From positions 744,001 through 808,000 of the forward strand of contig NZ_CP119147.1 in the NCBI RefSeq assembly GCF_029167645.1: a DNA stretch of 64,000 nucleotides. The letters run 5' to 3'. Origin of the DNA: Streptomyces sp. AM 2-1-1 (GTDB lineage Bacteria > Actinomycetota > Actinomycetes > Streptomycetales > Streptomycetaceae). A program made the position numbers and the translations under genes. Below the pieces are notes generated by a model. The model was not told the DNA's origin, ran no database searches, and saw only the letters and a list, made by a program, of their open reading frames with translations. Shown here piece by piece: positions 9,424-17,702 of the stretch (within the stretch, counting starts at the first letter, position 1; each line of letters begins with the position of its first letter).

Positions 9424-10395
9424 GTGACGATCACCTCTCCCCATCTCGGCAGTTCGAAGGCGTGGAGCGACGCGCAACTGCTGTACGCGTTGGAAGAGGT
9501 GGTGGAGAAGGAACTCAACCGGCATCTCAAGGTCGCCAAGGACTGGATGCCCCACGAGTACGTGCCGTTCTCCGACGGCCGGAACTTCCCCGGTGTCTTC
9601 GACGACGGCGAGGCGTGGGCACCCGACCAGTCCAAGGTCACCGACATCGGCAAGATCGCCCTCGTGGTGAACCTGCTGACCGAGGACAACCTCCCCAGTT
9701 ACCACCACGAGATCGCCTCACTCTTCGGCCGCGACGGCGCCTGGGGCACCTGGGTGCACCGCTGGACGGCCGAGGAGGGCCGCCACGGCATCGTGATGCG
9801 GGACTACCTCCTCACCTCCCGCGCGGTCGACCCGGACAAGCTGGAGCAGTTCCGCATGGCGCACATGGCGGAGGGCTTCGAGTCCGACAACCGGCACTCG
9901 ATGCTGCACTCCGTCGCGTACGTCGCCTTCCAGGAGCTGGCGACCCGCGTCTCGCACCGCAACACCGGCCACCAGTCCGGTGACCCGGTCTGCGACCGCA
10001 TGCTGGCACGCATCGCGACCGACGAGAACCTCCACATGGTCTTCTACCGGAACCTCCTGGGCGCGGCCTTCGAGCTGGCCCCGGACCTCACCATGCAGTC
10101 GGTGCGCGACGTGGTGGTCAACTTCCGGATGCCCGGGCACGGCATGCCCGGCTTCGAGCGGGCCGCCGCGCAGATGGCGATCGGCGAGATCTACAACATG
10201 CGCATCCACCACGACGACGTGATCCAGCCCGTGCTGCGCTACCTGAAGGTCCTGGAGATCGACGGGCTCGGCCCGGAGGGCCTGCAGGCGCAGGAGGAGC
10301 TCGGCCTCTTCATGGGCGGGCTCGACAGCGAGGCGTCGAAGTTCGACGAGAAGCTGGCGGCGCGCAGGGCCCGCATGGCGGCGCGCGGCCGCTGA
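9424..10395 (+). CDS. acyl-ACP desaturase (ferritin-like di-iron enzyme)
   Basis: Soluble di-iron desaturase of 323 aa that inserts a double bond in acyl-ACP (or acyl-CoA). Two iron-ligand motifs are clear: TAEEGRHG (ExxH, second helix pair) and TDENLHM (ExxH, fourth helix), plus LTEDNLPSYHHEI. This is the DesA/stearoyl-ACP desaturase fold. The start is the GTG at 9424, after CCAGGAG. Expression is probably controlled by the repeat cluster just upstream. A terminator-like hairpin follows at 10429-10470. Confidence 0.9.
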   Translation: MTITSPHLGSSKAWSDAQLLYALEEVVEKELNRHLKVAKDWMPHEYVPFSDGRNFPGVFDDGEAWAPDQSKVTDIGKIALVVNLLTEDNLPSYHHEIASLFGRDGAWGTWVHRWTAEEGRHGIVMRDYLLTSRAVDPDKLEQFRMAHMAEGFESDNRHSMLHSVAYVAFQELATRVSHRNTGHQSGDPVCDRMLARIATDENLHMVFYRNLLGAAFELAPDLTMQSVRDVVVNFRMPGHGMPGFERAAAQMAIGEIYNMRIHHDDVIQPVLRYLKVLEIDGLGPEGLQAQEELGLFMGGLDSEASKFDEKLAARRARMAARGR

Positions 10396-10428
10396 GGCCC
10401 CGCCCCCGCCCCGCCGAGGTCCTGCCCC

Positions 10429-10470
10429 CGCCCGCCGACGTGAGTGCCCGCGTGCTCCCGTCGGCGGGCG
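10429..10470 (+). terminator. terminator-like hairpin after the desaturase gene
   Basis: CGCCCGCCGACG and CGTCGGCGGGCG pair over 12 bp with an 18-nt loop, 33 bases after the stop codon. There is no U-tract. Confidence 0.45.
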
Positions 10471-10538
10471 CCGGCGTGTCCGGTCCGCGTGACGGATCCG
10501 CTCCCGGGCCGCCCGCGGGACCACTCCCGGGCCGGTTT

Positions 10539-10574
10539 GCCGGTGCCGGTGCCGGTGCCGGTGCCGGTGCCGGT
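10539..10574. repeat. hexanucleotide tandem repeat (GCCGGT)x6
   Basis: Six perfect tandem copies of GCCGGT lie between the desaturase and chitosanase genes. No gene spans them in a supported frame. The rest of the 10396-10819 gap holds only the terminator-like hairpin. Confidence 0.9.
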
Positions 10575-10819
10575 GAGAACGGCTTCGGCCGGACGAAGGA
10601 GTGGTCCCCGGGACCGCCCCCGCATCCCGGCGTCCCACGTGCCGGACCCGCAGGTATGGGTGCGGCTCGCGGACGAGAAGCGCACTGACCGTCGCGGGGC
10701 GGGGGGCGCAACGGAGCGGGCAGGGGACTCCGGGGCGAGCTGGGCGTCCCCACCGGCCACCGGTCCTGGCTCAGGGCTGGCCAGTGGGTTTCCTGTGAGC
10801 GAGCCCTACACTGTGCGGC

Positions 10820-11728
10820 GTGAAACCTGCCATACGCCTCGCCCTCGTCGGCGCCCCGGTCATCGTCGTTCTCTCGCTGGTCTTCGGAGCCGGCGGGGGG
10901 GACGATCTGCCTTCCGACACGGGTCAGCCGACATCCGCCGACGCCAGTCAGCAGGCGGCCGAGTCGGCTGCGGACGTGCGTGCCGACGAGGACGCGGAGA
11001 TCGCGAAGCTGCCCGCCGGGCTCGCCGATCCGGCGGCGAAGGAGATCGCCTCGGAGCTGGTGTCGAGCGCGGACAGCTCCACGCTCGACTGGCGGAGCCG
11101 GTACGGCGCGATCGAGGACACCGGTGACGGCTCGGGCTACACCGCCGGGATCGTCGGGTTCTGCTCGGGCACCAGCGACATGCTGGATCTCGTCCAGCGC
11201 TACACCGCCGACCACCCGGACAATCCGCTCGCCCCGTACCTGCCGGCGCTGCGCGAGGTGAACGGCACCGCGTCGCACGAGGGCCTGGACCCGGGGTTCA
11301 CCGACGCCTGGCGGCAGGCCGCGCAGGAGGAGGCGTTCCGCACCGCGCAGGAGGAGACCCGCGACCGCCTCTACTTCGAACCGGCCGTCCGGCAGGCGAA
11401 GCTCGACGGGCTGGGCCCGCTCGGGCAGTACATCTACTACGACGCGATGGTGCTGCACGGGCCGGACACCGACGCGGCCGGCTTCTACGGCATCCGGAAG
11501 GCGGCCCTGGCGGAGGCCGACACGGTCACCGAGGGCGGTGACGAGGAGGAGTACCTCGACATCTTCCTGGACGCGGGCCGGAAGGCGATCCTCGCGAAGC
11601 CGACCGAGCGCGACACGACCCGCATCGACACCATGCAGGAGGCGTTCCTCGACGCGGGGAACTTCGGGCTCACCACACCTCTCGAGTGGCGGGTGTACGG
11701 GAAGACCTTCCGGATCCCGGCCGCCTGA
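10820..11728 (+). CDS. GH46 chitosanase-like protein, secreted or membrane-anchored; catalytic Glu replaced by Asp
   Basis: 302 aa. An N-terminal hydrophobic segment (residues 5-25) is followed by a low-complexity linker to about residue 65. A full GH46 domain follows: KEIASELVSSA, TLDWRSRYGAIEDTGDGSGYT, GIVGFCSGTSDMLDLVQRYT, RDRLYFEPAV, and a C-terminal PLEWRVYG. In Streptomyces sp. N174 chitosanase the catalytic pair is Glu22 (in SSAENS) and Asp40. Here the Asp40 equivalent is kept (D103) but the Glu22 position reads Asp (D85, SSADSS, codon GAC). It may be weakly active or altered. The start is the GTG at 10820; a longer signal-anchor role for the N-terminus is possible because no clear cleavage site is seen. 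Confidence 0.88.
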   Translation: MKPAIRLALVGAPVIVVLSLVFGAGGGDDLPSDTGQPTSADASQQAAESAADVRADEDAEIAKLPAGLADPAAKEIASELVSSADSSTLDWRSRYGAIEDTGDGSGYTAGIVGFCSGTSDMLDLVQRYTADHPDNPLAPYLPALREVNGTASHEGLDPGFTDAWRQAAQEEAFRTAQEETRDRLYFEPAVRQAKLDGLGPLGQYIYYDAMVLHGPDTDAAGFYGIRKAALAEADTVTEGGDEEEYLDIFLDAGRKAILAKPTERDTTRIDTMQEAFLDAGNFGLTTPLEWRVYGKTFRIPAA

Positions 11729-11780
11729 CCCCTCCTCGGTGCCGGAGCGCCGGTGCGCCCGGCGCCCGAGGGCGGGATCC

Positions 11781-12035
11781 TCAGGCGCTCGCGCGGCCGT
11801 CGCGGCGCAGCCGGTCGCGTTCGTTCTCCGAGAGGCCTCCCCAGACGCCGAAGCGCTCGTCGTTGGCGAGGGCGTACTCCAGGCATGCCACCCGGCCCTC
11901 GCAGGCGAAGCAGAGCCGCTTCGCCTCTCGCGTCGAACTGCCCGGGGCGGGAAAGAAGAATTCGGGACCGGTCTGGGCGCACAGGGCCGATTCCTGCCAG
12001 GCGAGCGCGTCCTCGGTGGTGGTGTTGATCAGCAT
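11781..12035 (-). CDS. WhiB-like iron-sulfur regulatory protein
   Basis: 84-aa Wbl protein. Four cysteines at C19, C42, C45 and C51 (C-x22-C-x2-C-x5-C) would hold a 4Fe-4S cluster. The turn motif GVWGGLSENERDRLRR follows, and the basic C-terminus RRDG ends the protein. Wbl proteins act with sigma factors in development, redox response and antibiotic resistance; which paralog this is cannot be decided by eye. The ATG at 12035 gives MLINTTTEDALAWQ. TTATAAAC at about 12056-12063 in the 83-nt gap to the VOC gene could belong to a promoter. It converges on the chitosanase gene. Confidence 0.9.
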   Translation of the reverse strand: MLINTTTEDALAWQESALCAQTGPEFFFPAPGSSTREAKRLCFACEGRVACLEYALANDERFGVWGGLSENERDRLRRDGRASA

Positions 12036-12118
12036 GCGCCCAGCATGTCGTCCGCTTATAAACATCCGTTGAACGACCACTTCCGGCCACGCCCGGATCC
12101 GGGGCGCGGAGGGCCGGT

Positions 12119-12910
12119 TCAGCCCATGGGAGCGGGCTTGATGACGGCGAAGGAGGCCCCGTACGGGTCGGTGAGGTTGGCCGTCACACCGACGTCCGGC
12201 ACGTCCATCGGCCCCAGGGTGACCGCTCCGCCGAGCCGGACGGCGTCGCCCAGGACCGTGTCCACGTCGCCCACGCAGAAGTACGGCAGCCAGTGCGGTC
12301 CCGACTCGGCCTCGCTGGGCACCTCGTCCAGGCCGACCAGTCCGCCGAAGAAGTCCGCGTCGTCCTCGGCGCCGGACGGGCGGATCATCGTGTAGGTGCC
12401 GCCGGGATACTCGGTGGTCTCGGTGTCCCAGCCGAAGACGCCGCCGTAGAACGCCTTCGCCGCTGCCACGTCCTGGGTGTAGAGCTCGGCCCAGATGAAG
12501 GTGCCGTACACCTGGGTGGCGCCGAGTCCGGGGTTCTGCTTGGGCTGCCACGTGCCGAAGTAGGCGCCGGCGGGGTCGGTGAAGCCCCCCATCCGGCCGT
12601 GGTCCAGGACGTCCATCGGCGGGAAGGGGACGTTGCCGCCCCGTTCTTCGACCGCGCGGGCGGTCGCGTCCACGTCGGGCGAGTGGAAGTACACCGACCA
12701 GGTCGGCTTGGCCTGTTCGTCGGTGACGGTCATCGCCCCTGCGACGGTCCGGCCGTTCAGGGTGTACGTCCCGTAGCCACCGGTCTCGGGACCGCCGGGG
12801 ACCAGCTCCCAGCCGAAGACCCCGCTGTAGAAGGCGGTGGCCCCGTCGAGGTCGGGGGTGCCGAGGTCGATCCAGTTGGGCGCGCCCGGGACGAAGGTCG
12901 GGTCGAGCAT
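12119..12910 (-). CDS. VOC (glyoxalase/bleomycin resistance) superfamily protein, two domains
   Basis: 263 aa with two VOC modules in tandem. The first covers about residues 10-125 (PNWIDLGTPDLDGATAFYSGVFGWEL ... GAYFGTW). The second covers about 135-260 (GTFIWAELYTQDVAAAKAFYGGVFGWDT ... GASFAVIKP). This is the usual actinobacterial two-domain form; such proteins bind metal or small ligands and their substrates are mostly unknown. The ATG at 12910 (MLDPTFVPGAPNW) is chosen because upstream residues show no family features. Confidence 0.85.
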   Translation of the reverse strand: MLDPTFVPGAPNWIDLGTPDLDGATAFYSGVFGWELVPGGPETGGYGTYTLNGRTVAGAMTVTDEQAKPTWSVYFHSPDVDATARAVEERGGNVPFPPMDVLDHGRMGGFTDPAGAYFGTWQPKQNPGLGATQVYGTFIWAELYTQDVAAAKAFYGGVFGWDTETTEYPGGTYTMIRPSGAEDDADFFGGLVGLDEVPSEAESGPHWLPYFCVGDVDTVLGDAVRLGGAVTLGPMDVPDVGVTANLTDPYGASFAVIKPAPMG

Positions 12911-13212
12911 GGCGCTGCGCTCCTCCAGCGGGGCCGCTGTCGCCCCGCTTGACTCGTCGTAGGGGTCGTACACGTGCTGTCGGTGCCGGGGGCACGGCCC
13001 CGGCCGTTCGAGTCTGCCACCGGCCGCCGTGCGCCGCAGTCCGCGTACGACCGGCCGGAGGAGGAACTCCCGGAGCGCGCGGGCGACGCGCGGGGCGGGG
13101 TGCGACGCCGGGGCGGTGAGGGGGCGGGCCGCCCCGGCGTGGCAGCATGGAACCCCTCGCGGGCCCCGGTGGCGCGCGACGGGCGGGGCAGGGCGGGACA
13201 CGAGGGACTCAC
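12911..13212. other. divergent promoter region
   Basis: 302 bases between the VOC gene and the helicase gene. It should contain both promoters, but no clear elements or repeats were recognised. Confidence 0.5.
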
Positions 13213-15393
13213 ATGTCACAGGGCACCGGGGCGGGCGCGGGCAAGGCGGTCCGGCCGCTGCTCGCGGAGGCCGACGCACTCCTCGCGGCCGCCCGTGCGG
13301 TGCCCGCCGACCACGACCGCGCGCTGGACTCCGTACGCTCCGTGCTCGATCCCCTCGTCGGCTCCCTGGTCGGCCGGGAGCTAGACGCGATCCCGGTCGC
13401 CCGGCTCCGGGACGTGACGGAGGGGCGGTTGCGCATCACCGCCTTCGAGCAGGCCGGCTTCGGCACGGTCGGCCGGGTGCACGCGGCGAGCCGGTACGAG
13501 CTGAGACGGCTGCCCGGCGTCGGGGCGCAGACCGCCGACCAGGCGCTGGCCGCCGCCGAGCGGCTCGCGCACGCGGTGCGCGACACGGTCTCGGTGCGGC
13601 TCGACGCGGATGCGCCGGACCCCGCCACCAGCGCACTGGTGGTCGCGCTGCACCGGCTGGTGGGGGCGGGCCCCGACGCGCCGCGTGCCCGGAAGGCGGC
13701 GCTGCGGCTGATCGGACGGCTGGAGGAACCGGTCGCGGAGGCGGCGCCGGCCCGGGGGCGGCTGCGGCCGCTCTTCCTCGGCCGGGAGGCGCGCGGCCGG
13801 GTCGCGGCGGCGGTGGAGACCGTACGCGCGGTGCTGGCGGAGGCCCATGGTCAGGGGCTCCCGCTCCTCTTCGGCCAGGTGTGCGTCGATCTGCTGCGGG
13901 CCCCCGAGCCGGAGGCGGCGGCCTGGGTCGACTTCGAGACGCGGTCGGCCGAGTACTACGGCCTGCTCGCCGAGTTGTCGGGCACCGGACCGGACCGGGA
14001 CGCCGCCGAGGGGTTCCTGCCGTCCACGATCGCCGACCGGGTGCGCGGCCTGCGGCTCGACGACTCGCGGTTGCGGGTGTCGCTGCGCGGTTACCAGTCG
14101 TTCGGGGCGAGGTTCGCGCTCGCCCAGAAGCGGGTGGTGCTCGGCGACGAGATGGGGCTGGGCAAGACGGTGCAGGCGATCGCGGCCCTCGCGCATCTGG
14201 CGGCCGGGGGCGCCCGTCACTTCCTGGTGGTGTGCCCGGCGAGCGTGTTCATCAACTGGACGCGCGAGATCAGGGCCCGTTCCACGCTGGATGTGCTGCC
14301 GGTCCACGGCCCCGACCGGCTGGACGCGTTCGCCGAGTGGCGGCACTCGGGCGGGGTCGCGCTCACCACCTTCGACGCGCTGCACGCCCTGCCGGACGGG
14401 GACGCGGCGGGGGTGCGGCCGGCCATGGTCGTGGTGGACGAGGCGCACTACGTGAAGAATCCCGCGACCCGCCGGTCGCGGGCGGTGGCCGGGTGGGCGG
14501 ACCGCGCGGAGCACGTCCTCTTCCTCACCGGCACCCCGATGGAGAACCGGGTGGCGGAGTTCCGCAGCCTGATCCGGCTGCTGCGGCCGGAGTTGGCGCC
14601 TCCGGTCGACCCGACCCACGGCGCCGCCGGTTCGCACGCCTTCCGCCGTGCGGTGGCCCCCGCCTACCTGCGGCGCAACCAGGAGGACGTGCTGACCGAA
14701 CTCCCGGCGCTGGTGCGGGCGGACGAGTGGGTGGAGTTCAGCGAGGCGGACCTGCGGGCCTACCGGGCGGCGGTGGACGACGGCCACTTCATGCGGATGC
14801 GCCGGGCGGCGTACGCGGTGCCCGAGGCGTCGGCGAAGCTGGCACGGCTGCGGGAGCTCGTCGCGGAGGCCGCCGGGAACGGCCACAAGGTGGTGGTCTT
14901 CTCGTACTTCCGCGAAGTGCTGGCGACCGTCCGTGCGGCCCTGGGAGACGCGGTGTTCGGTCCGGTCGCGGGGGATGTCGCGGCGGCCCGCCGGCAGGAT
15001 CTGGTGGACGCCTTCGGGGCGGCGCGCGGTCATGCGGTGCTGCTGAGCCAGATCCAGGCGGGCGGCACCGGGCTGAACATGCAGGCCGCTTCGGTGGTCA
15101 TCCTCTGCGAACCGCAGATCAAGCCCACCCTGGAGCACCAGGCCGTGGCCCGCGCGCACCGCATGGGGCAGATACGCACCGTCCAGGTGCACCGGTTGCT
15201 CACGGCGGACAGTGTCGACCAGCGGATGATGGCGCTGCTGGCCCGCAAGGACCGGGCCTTCGACGTCTACGCGCGGCGCAGTGACGTCGCGGAGGCGGTG
15301 CCGGAGGCGGTGGACGTCTCGGACGGAGCGCTGGCCCGGCTCATCGTGGAGGAGGAGCAGCTGCGCCTGTCGTCCTCTCCCCCGCCCGGCTGA
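13213..15393 (+). CDS. SNF2-family DEAD/DEAH-box helicase with N-terminal helix-hairpin-helix segment
   Basis: 726-aa SWI2/SNF2-type ATPase. Order: a helical N-terminal region with a helix-hairpin-helix-like element at about 78-118 (GFGTVGRVHAA ... LRRLPGVGAQTADQ), a linker, then RecA domain 1 from about 285. The Walker A motif is GDEMGLGKT (311-319), DEAH is at 409-412 and motif III is FLTGTPMENR. RecA domain 2 carries VVVFSYFREVL, QAGGTGLNMQAA and ARAHRMGQIRTVQV. Family members remodel protein-DNA complexes or act in repair; the DNA target is unknown. The ATG at 13213 follows GAGGGAC. It is a single gene. Confidence 0.9.
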   Translation: MSQGTGAGAGKAVRPLLAEADALLAAARAVPADHDRALDSVRSVLDPLVGSLVGRELDAIPVARLRDVTEGRLRITAFEQAGFGTVGRVHAASRYELRRLPGVGAQTADQALAAAERLAHAVRDTVSVRLDADAPDPATSALVVALHRLVGAGPDAPRARKAALRLIGRLEEPVAEAAPARGRLRPLFLGREARGRVAAAVETVRAVLAEAHGQGLPLLFGQVCVDLLRAPEPEAAAWVDFETRSAEYYGLLAELSGTGPDRDAAEGFLPSTIADRVRGLRLDDSRLRVSLRGYQSFGARFALAQKRVVLGDEMGLGKTVQAIAALAHLAAGGARHFLVVCPASVFINWTREIRARSTLDVLPVHGPDRLDAFAEWRHSGGVALTTFDALHALPDGDAAGVRPAMVVVDEAHYVKNPATRRSRAVAGWADRAEHVLFLTGTPMENRVAEFRSLIRLLRPELAPPVDPTHGAAGSHAFRRAVAPAYLRRNQEDVLTELPALVRADEWVEFSEADLRAYRAAVDDGHFMRMRRAAYAVPEASAKLARLRELVAEAAGNGHKVVVFSYFREVLATVRAALGDAVFGPVAGDVAAARRQDLVDAFGAARGHAVLLSQIQAGGTGLNMQAASVVILCEPQIKPTLEHQAVARAHRMGQIRTVQVHRLLTADSVDQRMMALLARKDRAFDVYARRSDVAEAVPEAVDVSDGALARLIVEEEQLRLSSSPPPG

Positions 15394-15467
15394 CCTCCCC
15401 TCCCGGCTGACCACTGCCGCCCGGCTGACCTCCCCCGCGCCGGGAGGCGGCCGGAAGCGACAGGGTG

Positions 15468-16589
15468 TCAGCCGTCGGCCGCCGCGTGCTCGGCCGGCTT
15501 CGGCCGCCCGCCGGGGTGGCGGTGGCGCCAGGTCCAGAAGACGCCGCAGGAGACGAGGGACCAGGCGGCGAGCACCAGGTAGGGGAAGGCGAACTGGTGG
15601 CCCTGGTAGTAGACGGCGGTGTGCTGGGCGTTGACCGAGGCGCCGGGGGGCAGCCAGCGGCCGATGTGCCCGAGCAGGGACGGCAGCAGCGGCCAGGAGA
15701 CGGCGCCGCCGGACGACGGGTTGCCGAGCAGCACCATGACGCCCCAGGTCGGGAGCATCGCCCAGCGTCCCATGAGGGTGTTGAACATGGTGAAGACCAT
15801 GCCGGAGGTGAACATCGTGAACGCGAGGATCAGCCACGACTGGGCGAAGGGCAGGTCAACCGCCCCGAGCCCCCAGTCCACGACGGCGGCGATGGAGAAC
15901 GCACCCAGCAGGGAGTAGGCGATGGTGAACAGGATGCGCTCCACCGGGTTCAGGGCGCGCGCGTGGACACTGAGCTGGATGGCGCCGACGAAGCCGAGGA
16001 TGACGGCGGCGAGCGAGATGTAGAAGAGGGCCAGGCCCCGCGGGTCGCCCTTCTGCAGCGGTTTGACGTCCCGGACGGTGACCGGCACCCCGACCGCCCT
16101 GCCCACCTTGACCCCCGCCTCGGCGAGGATCTGGGCCACGGTGGCACCCGAGGCGCTCGCCACGTCGAGGCGCACCCGGGCGTCGCCGGCGCGCAGGATG
16201 GTGAAGACCCGCTGTTCCTCGAGCGCCTCGTCGGCCTCGGCGAGGGTGTCGTACTCGTGGAGGACCAGCGAGGCGTCCAGGGCCTTCTCCATCCCCGCCA
16301 CGAACGCGGCGCCGCGCGGTGCGGCGGGTTCGCCGACCAGGGCCGCCGGGATCCGGTGCGGGGTGGGGTTGGCCATGGTGTAGGTGTACGAGCCGGCGAA
16401 ACAGCCCGCGGCGGCGGAGAGGATGAACACCAGCACGGTCGCGGCCAGGTACGGCGAGTCCTTGAAGGCCCGCCACGTGTCCCGCGGGGTGGAGGGCCGG
16501 CCGTGGGCGCCGTGCGACCGGGGGTGCCCGGAGCCGGCGCCGCCGCGGCCGTCCTCGCCGTCCCCCGTGGGTGGCTGCTCGGCGCTCAC
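15468..16589 (-). CDS. multi-pass membrane protein, DUF3533/ABC-2 permease-like
   Basis: 373 aa. A hydrophilic N-terminus of about 45 residues leads to TM1 (about 47-68, YLAATVLVFILSAAAGCFAG). An extracytoplasmic domain follows (to about 185), then about five more membrane segments up to residue 355. This TM1-large loop-5 TM layout is that of ABC-2-type permease/YhgE/DUF3533 proteins. No ATPase gene is adjacent. The start codon overlaps the stop of the upstream polymerase gene by 4 nt, suggesting translational coupling, though a functional link with DNA repair is not obvious. Function unknown. Confidence 0.75.
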   Translation of the reverse strand: MSAEQPPTGDGEDGRGGAGSGHPRSHGAHGRPSTPRDTWRAFKDSPYLAATVLVFILSAAAGCFAGSYTYTMANPTPHRIPAALVGEPAAPRGAAFVAGMEKALDASLVLHEYDTLAEADEALEEQRVFTILRAGDARVRLDVASASGATVAQILAEAGVKVGRAVGVPVTVRDVKPLQKGDPRGLALFYISLAAVILGFVGAIQLSVHARALNPVERILFTIAYSLLGAFSIAAVVDWGLGAVDLPFAQSWLILAFTMFTSGMVFTMFNTLMGRWAMLPTWGVMVLLGNPSSGGAVSWPLLPSLLGHIGRWLPPGASVNAQHTAVYYQGHQFAFPYLVLAAWSLVSCGVFWTWRHRHPGGRPKPAEHAAADG

Positions 16590-17626
16590 GCGCCGGCTCC
16601 GGAACCCTCGGCCGGCTCGTCGTCCGACCGGGCGCGGCTGGGCTGCACACGCTTGGGCTCGCCGGGCATCTTGGGGTACTCCGGCGGGTAGGGCAGGTCG
16701 CCGTGGCCGTGTTCCCGCTCGTCGCGGGCGGCGAGCTCGAGCAGCAGATCGAGGCGGAAGGCGTGCTGGTCCATGTCGGCGTGGACGTCACCCACCTTGG
16801 CGTACCGCTGCGGCAGGGTCCTGATGTCGAAGTCGCGGGGCTCGGCGTCGTCGATCTCCTCCCAGCGCAGCGGGGCGGAGACGGGGGCGTGCGGGAAGGG
16901 GCGTACGGAGTAGGCGGAGGCGATCGTCCGGTCGCGGGCCGTCTGGTTGTAGTCGACGAAGATCCGCTCGCCGCGCTCCTCCTTCCACCAGGCGGTGGTG
17001 ACCCGGTCCGGCATCCGTCTCTCCAGCTCGCGTCCGACCGCGATGGCGGCCCGCCGGACCTCGGTGAAGCTCCACTCGGGGACCAGCGGGGCGAAGACGT
17101 GGATGCCGCGTCCGCCCGACGTCTTGGGCCAGCCGCGGAGCCCGTGCTCCTCCAGGACGGAGCGGAGTTCGTGGGCGGCCTCGACCGCGTCGGCGTAGTC
17201 GGTGCCGGGCTGCGGGTCGAGGTCGATGCGCAGTTCGTCGGGGCGGTCGGTGTCGGTGCTCCGTACCGGCCAGGGGTGGAAGGTGAGGGTGCCGAGGTTG
17301 GCGGCCCAGAGCACGGCGGCGAGGCCGGCCGGGCAGATCTCGTCGGCGTGCCGGCCGCTGGGGAAGGAGATGCGGGTGGTGGGGATCCAGTCGGGCACGT
17401 TCTTCGGCGCCCGCTTCTGGTAGAAGAACTCGCCCTCCACGCCGTCGACGAAGCGCTGGAGGGTGGTGGGCCGGTCGCGCAGGGCGCGGGTGATGCCGTC
17501 GCCGACGGCGAGGAAGTACTCCGCCACGTCCCTCTTGGTGTAGCCCTTCTCCGGGAAGTACACCTTGTCCGGGTTGGACAGCCGTACCGGCTGCCCGTCC
17601 ACGTCGAGTTCCACCGCAGCTCCCAT
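16586..17626 (-). CDS. LigD-type DNA polymerase/primase domain protein (non-homologous end joining)
   Basis: 346-aa stand-alone polymerase of the archaeo-eukaryotic primase superfamily, equal to the POL domain of LigD. The start LSNPDKVYFPEKGYTKRDVAEYF is characteristic. Metal-binding aspartates D135 and D137 lie in ELRIDLDPQPG. The nucleotide-binding loop WPKTSGGRGIHVFAPL and WWKEERGERIFVDYNQTARDRTIASAYSVRP are conserved. Known members fill gaps with ribonucleotides during end joining. The ATG at 17626 is 76 nt from the divergent ligase gene. Ku is not in the window. Confidence 0.92.
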   Translation of the reverse strand: MGAAVELDVDGQPVRLSNPDKVYFPEKGYTKRDVAEYFLAVGDGITRALRDRPTTLQRFVDGVEGEFFYQKRAPKNVPDWIPTTRISFPSGRHADEICPAGLAAVLWAANLGTLTFHPWPVRSTDTDRPDELRIDLDPQPGTDYADAVEAAHELRSVLEEHGLRGWPKTSGGRGIHVFAPLVPEWSFTEVRRAAIAVGRELERRMPDRVTTAWWKEERGERIFVDYNQTARDRTIASAYSVRPFPHAPVSAPLRWEEIDDAEPRDFDIRTLPQRYAKVGDVHADMDQHAFRLDLLLELAARDEREHGHGDLPYPPEYPKMPGEPKRVQPSRARSDDEPAEGSGAGA

Positions 17627-17702
17627 GTCGGCCACCGTAGGCGGGGCGCACAAATGCCGCACATCGAAGGACGGGCGGTGGTCCTTCGCGCAGAATCGGG
17701 CC

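Noticed and set aside
15382..15431. Three copies of CCCGGCTGACC around the helicase stop codon
   Set aside because: Short and imperfectly spaced; looks like a small local duplication without a clear function.
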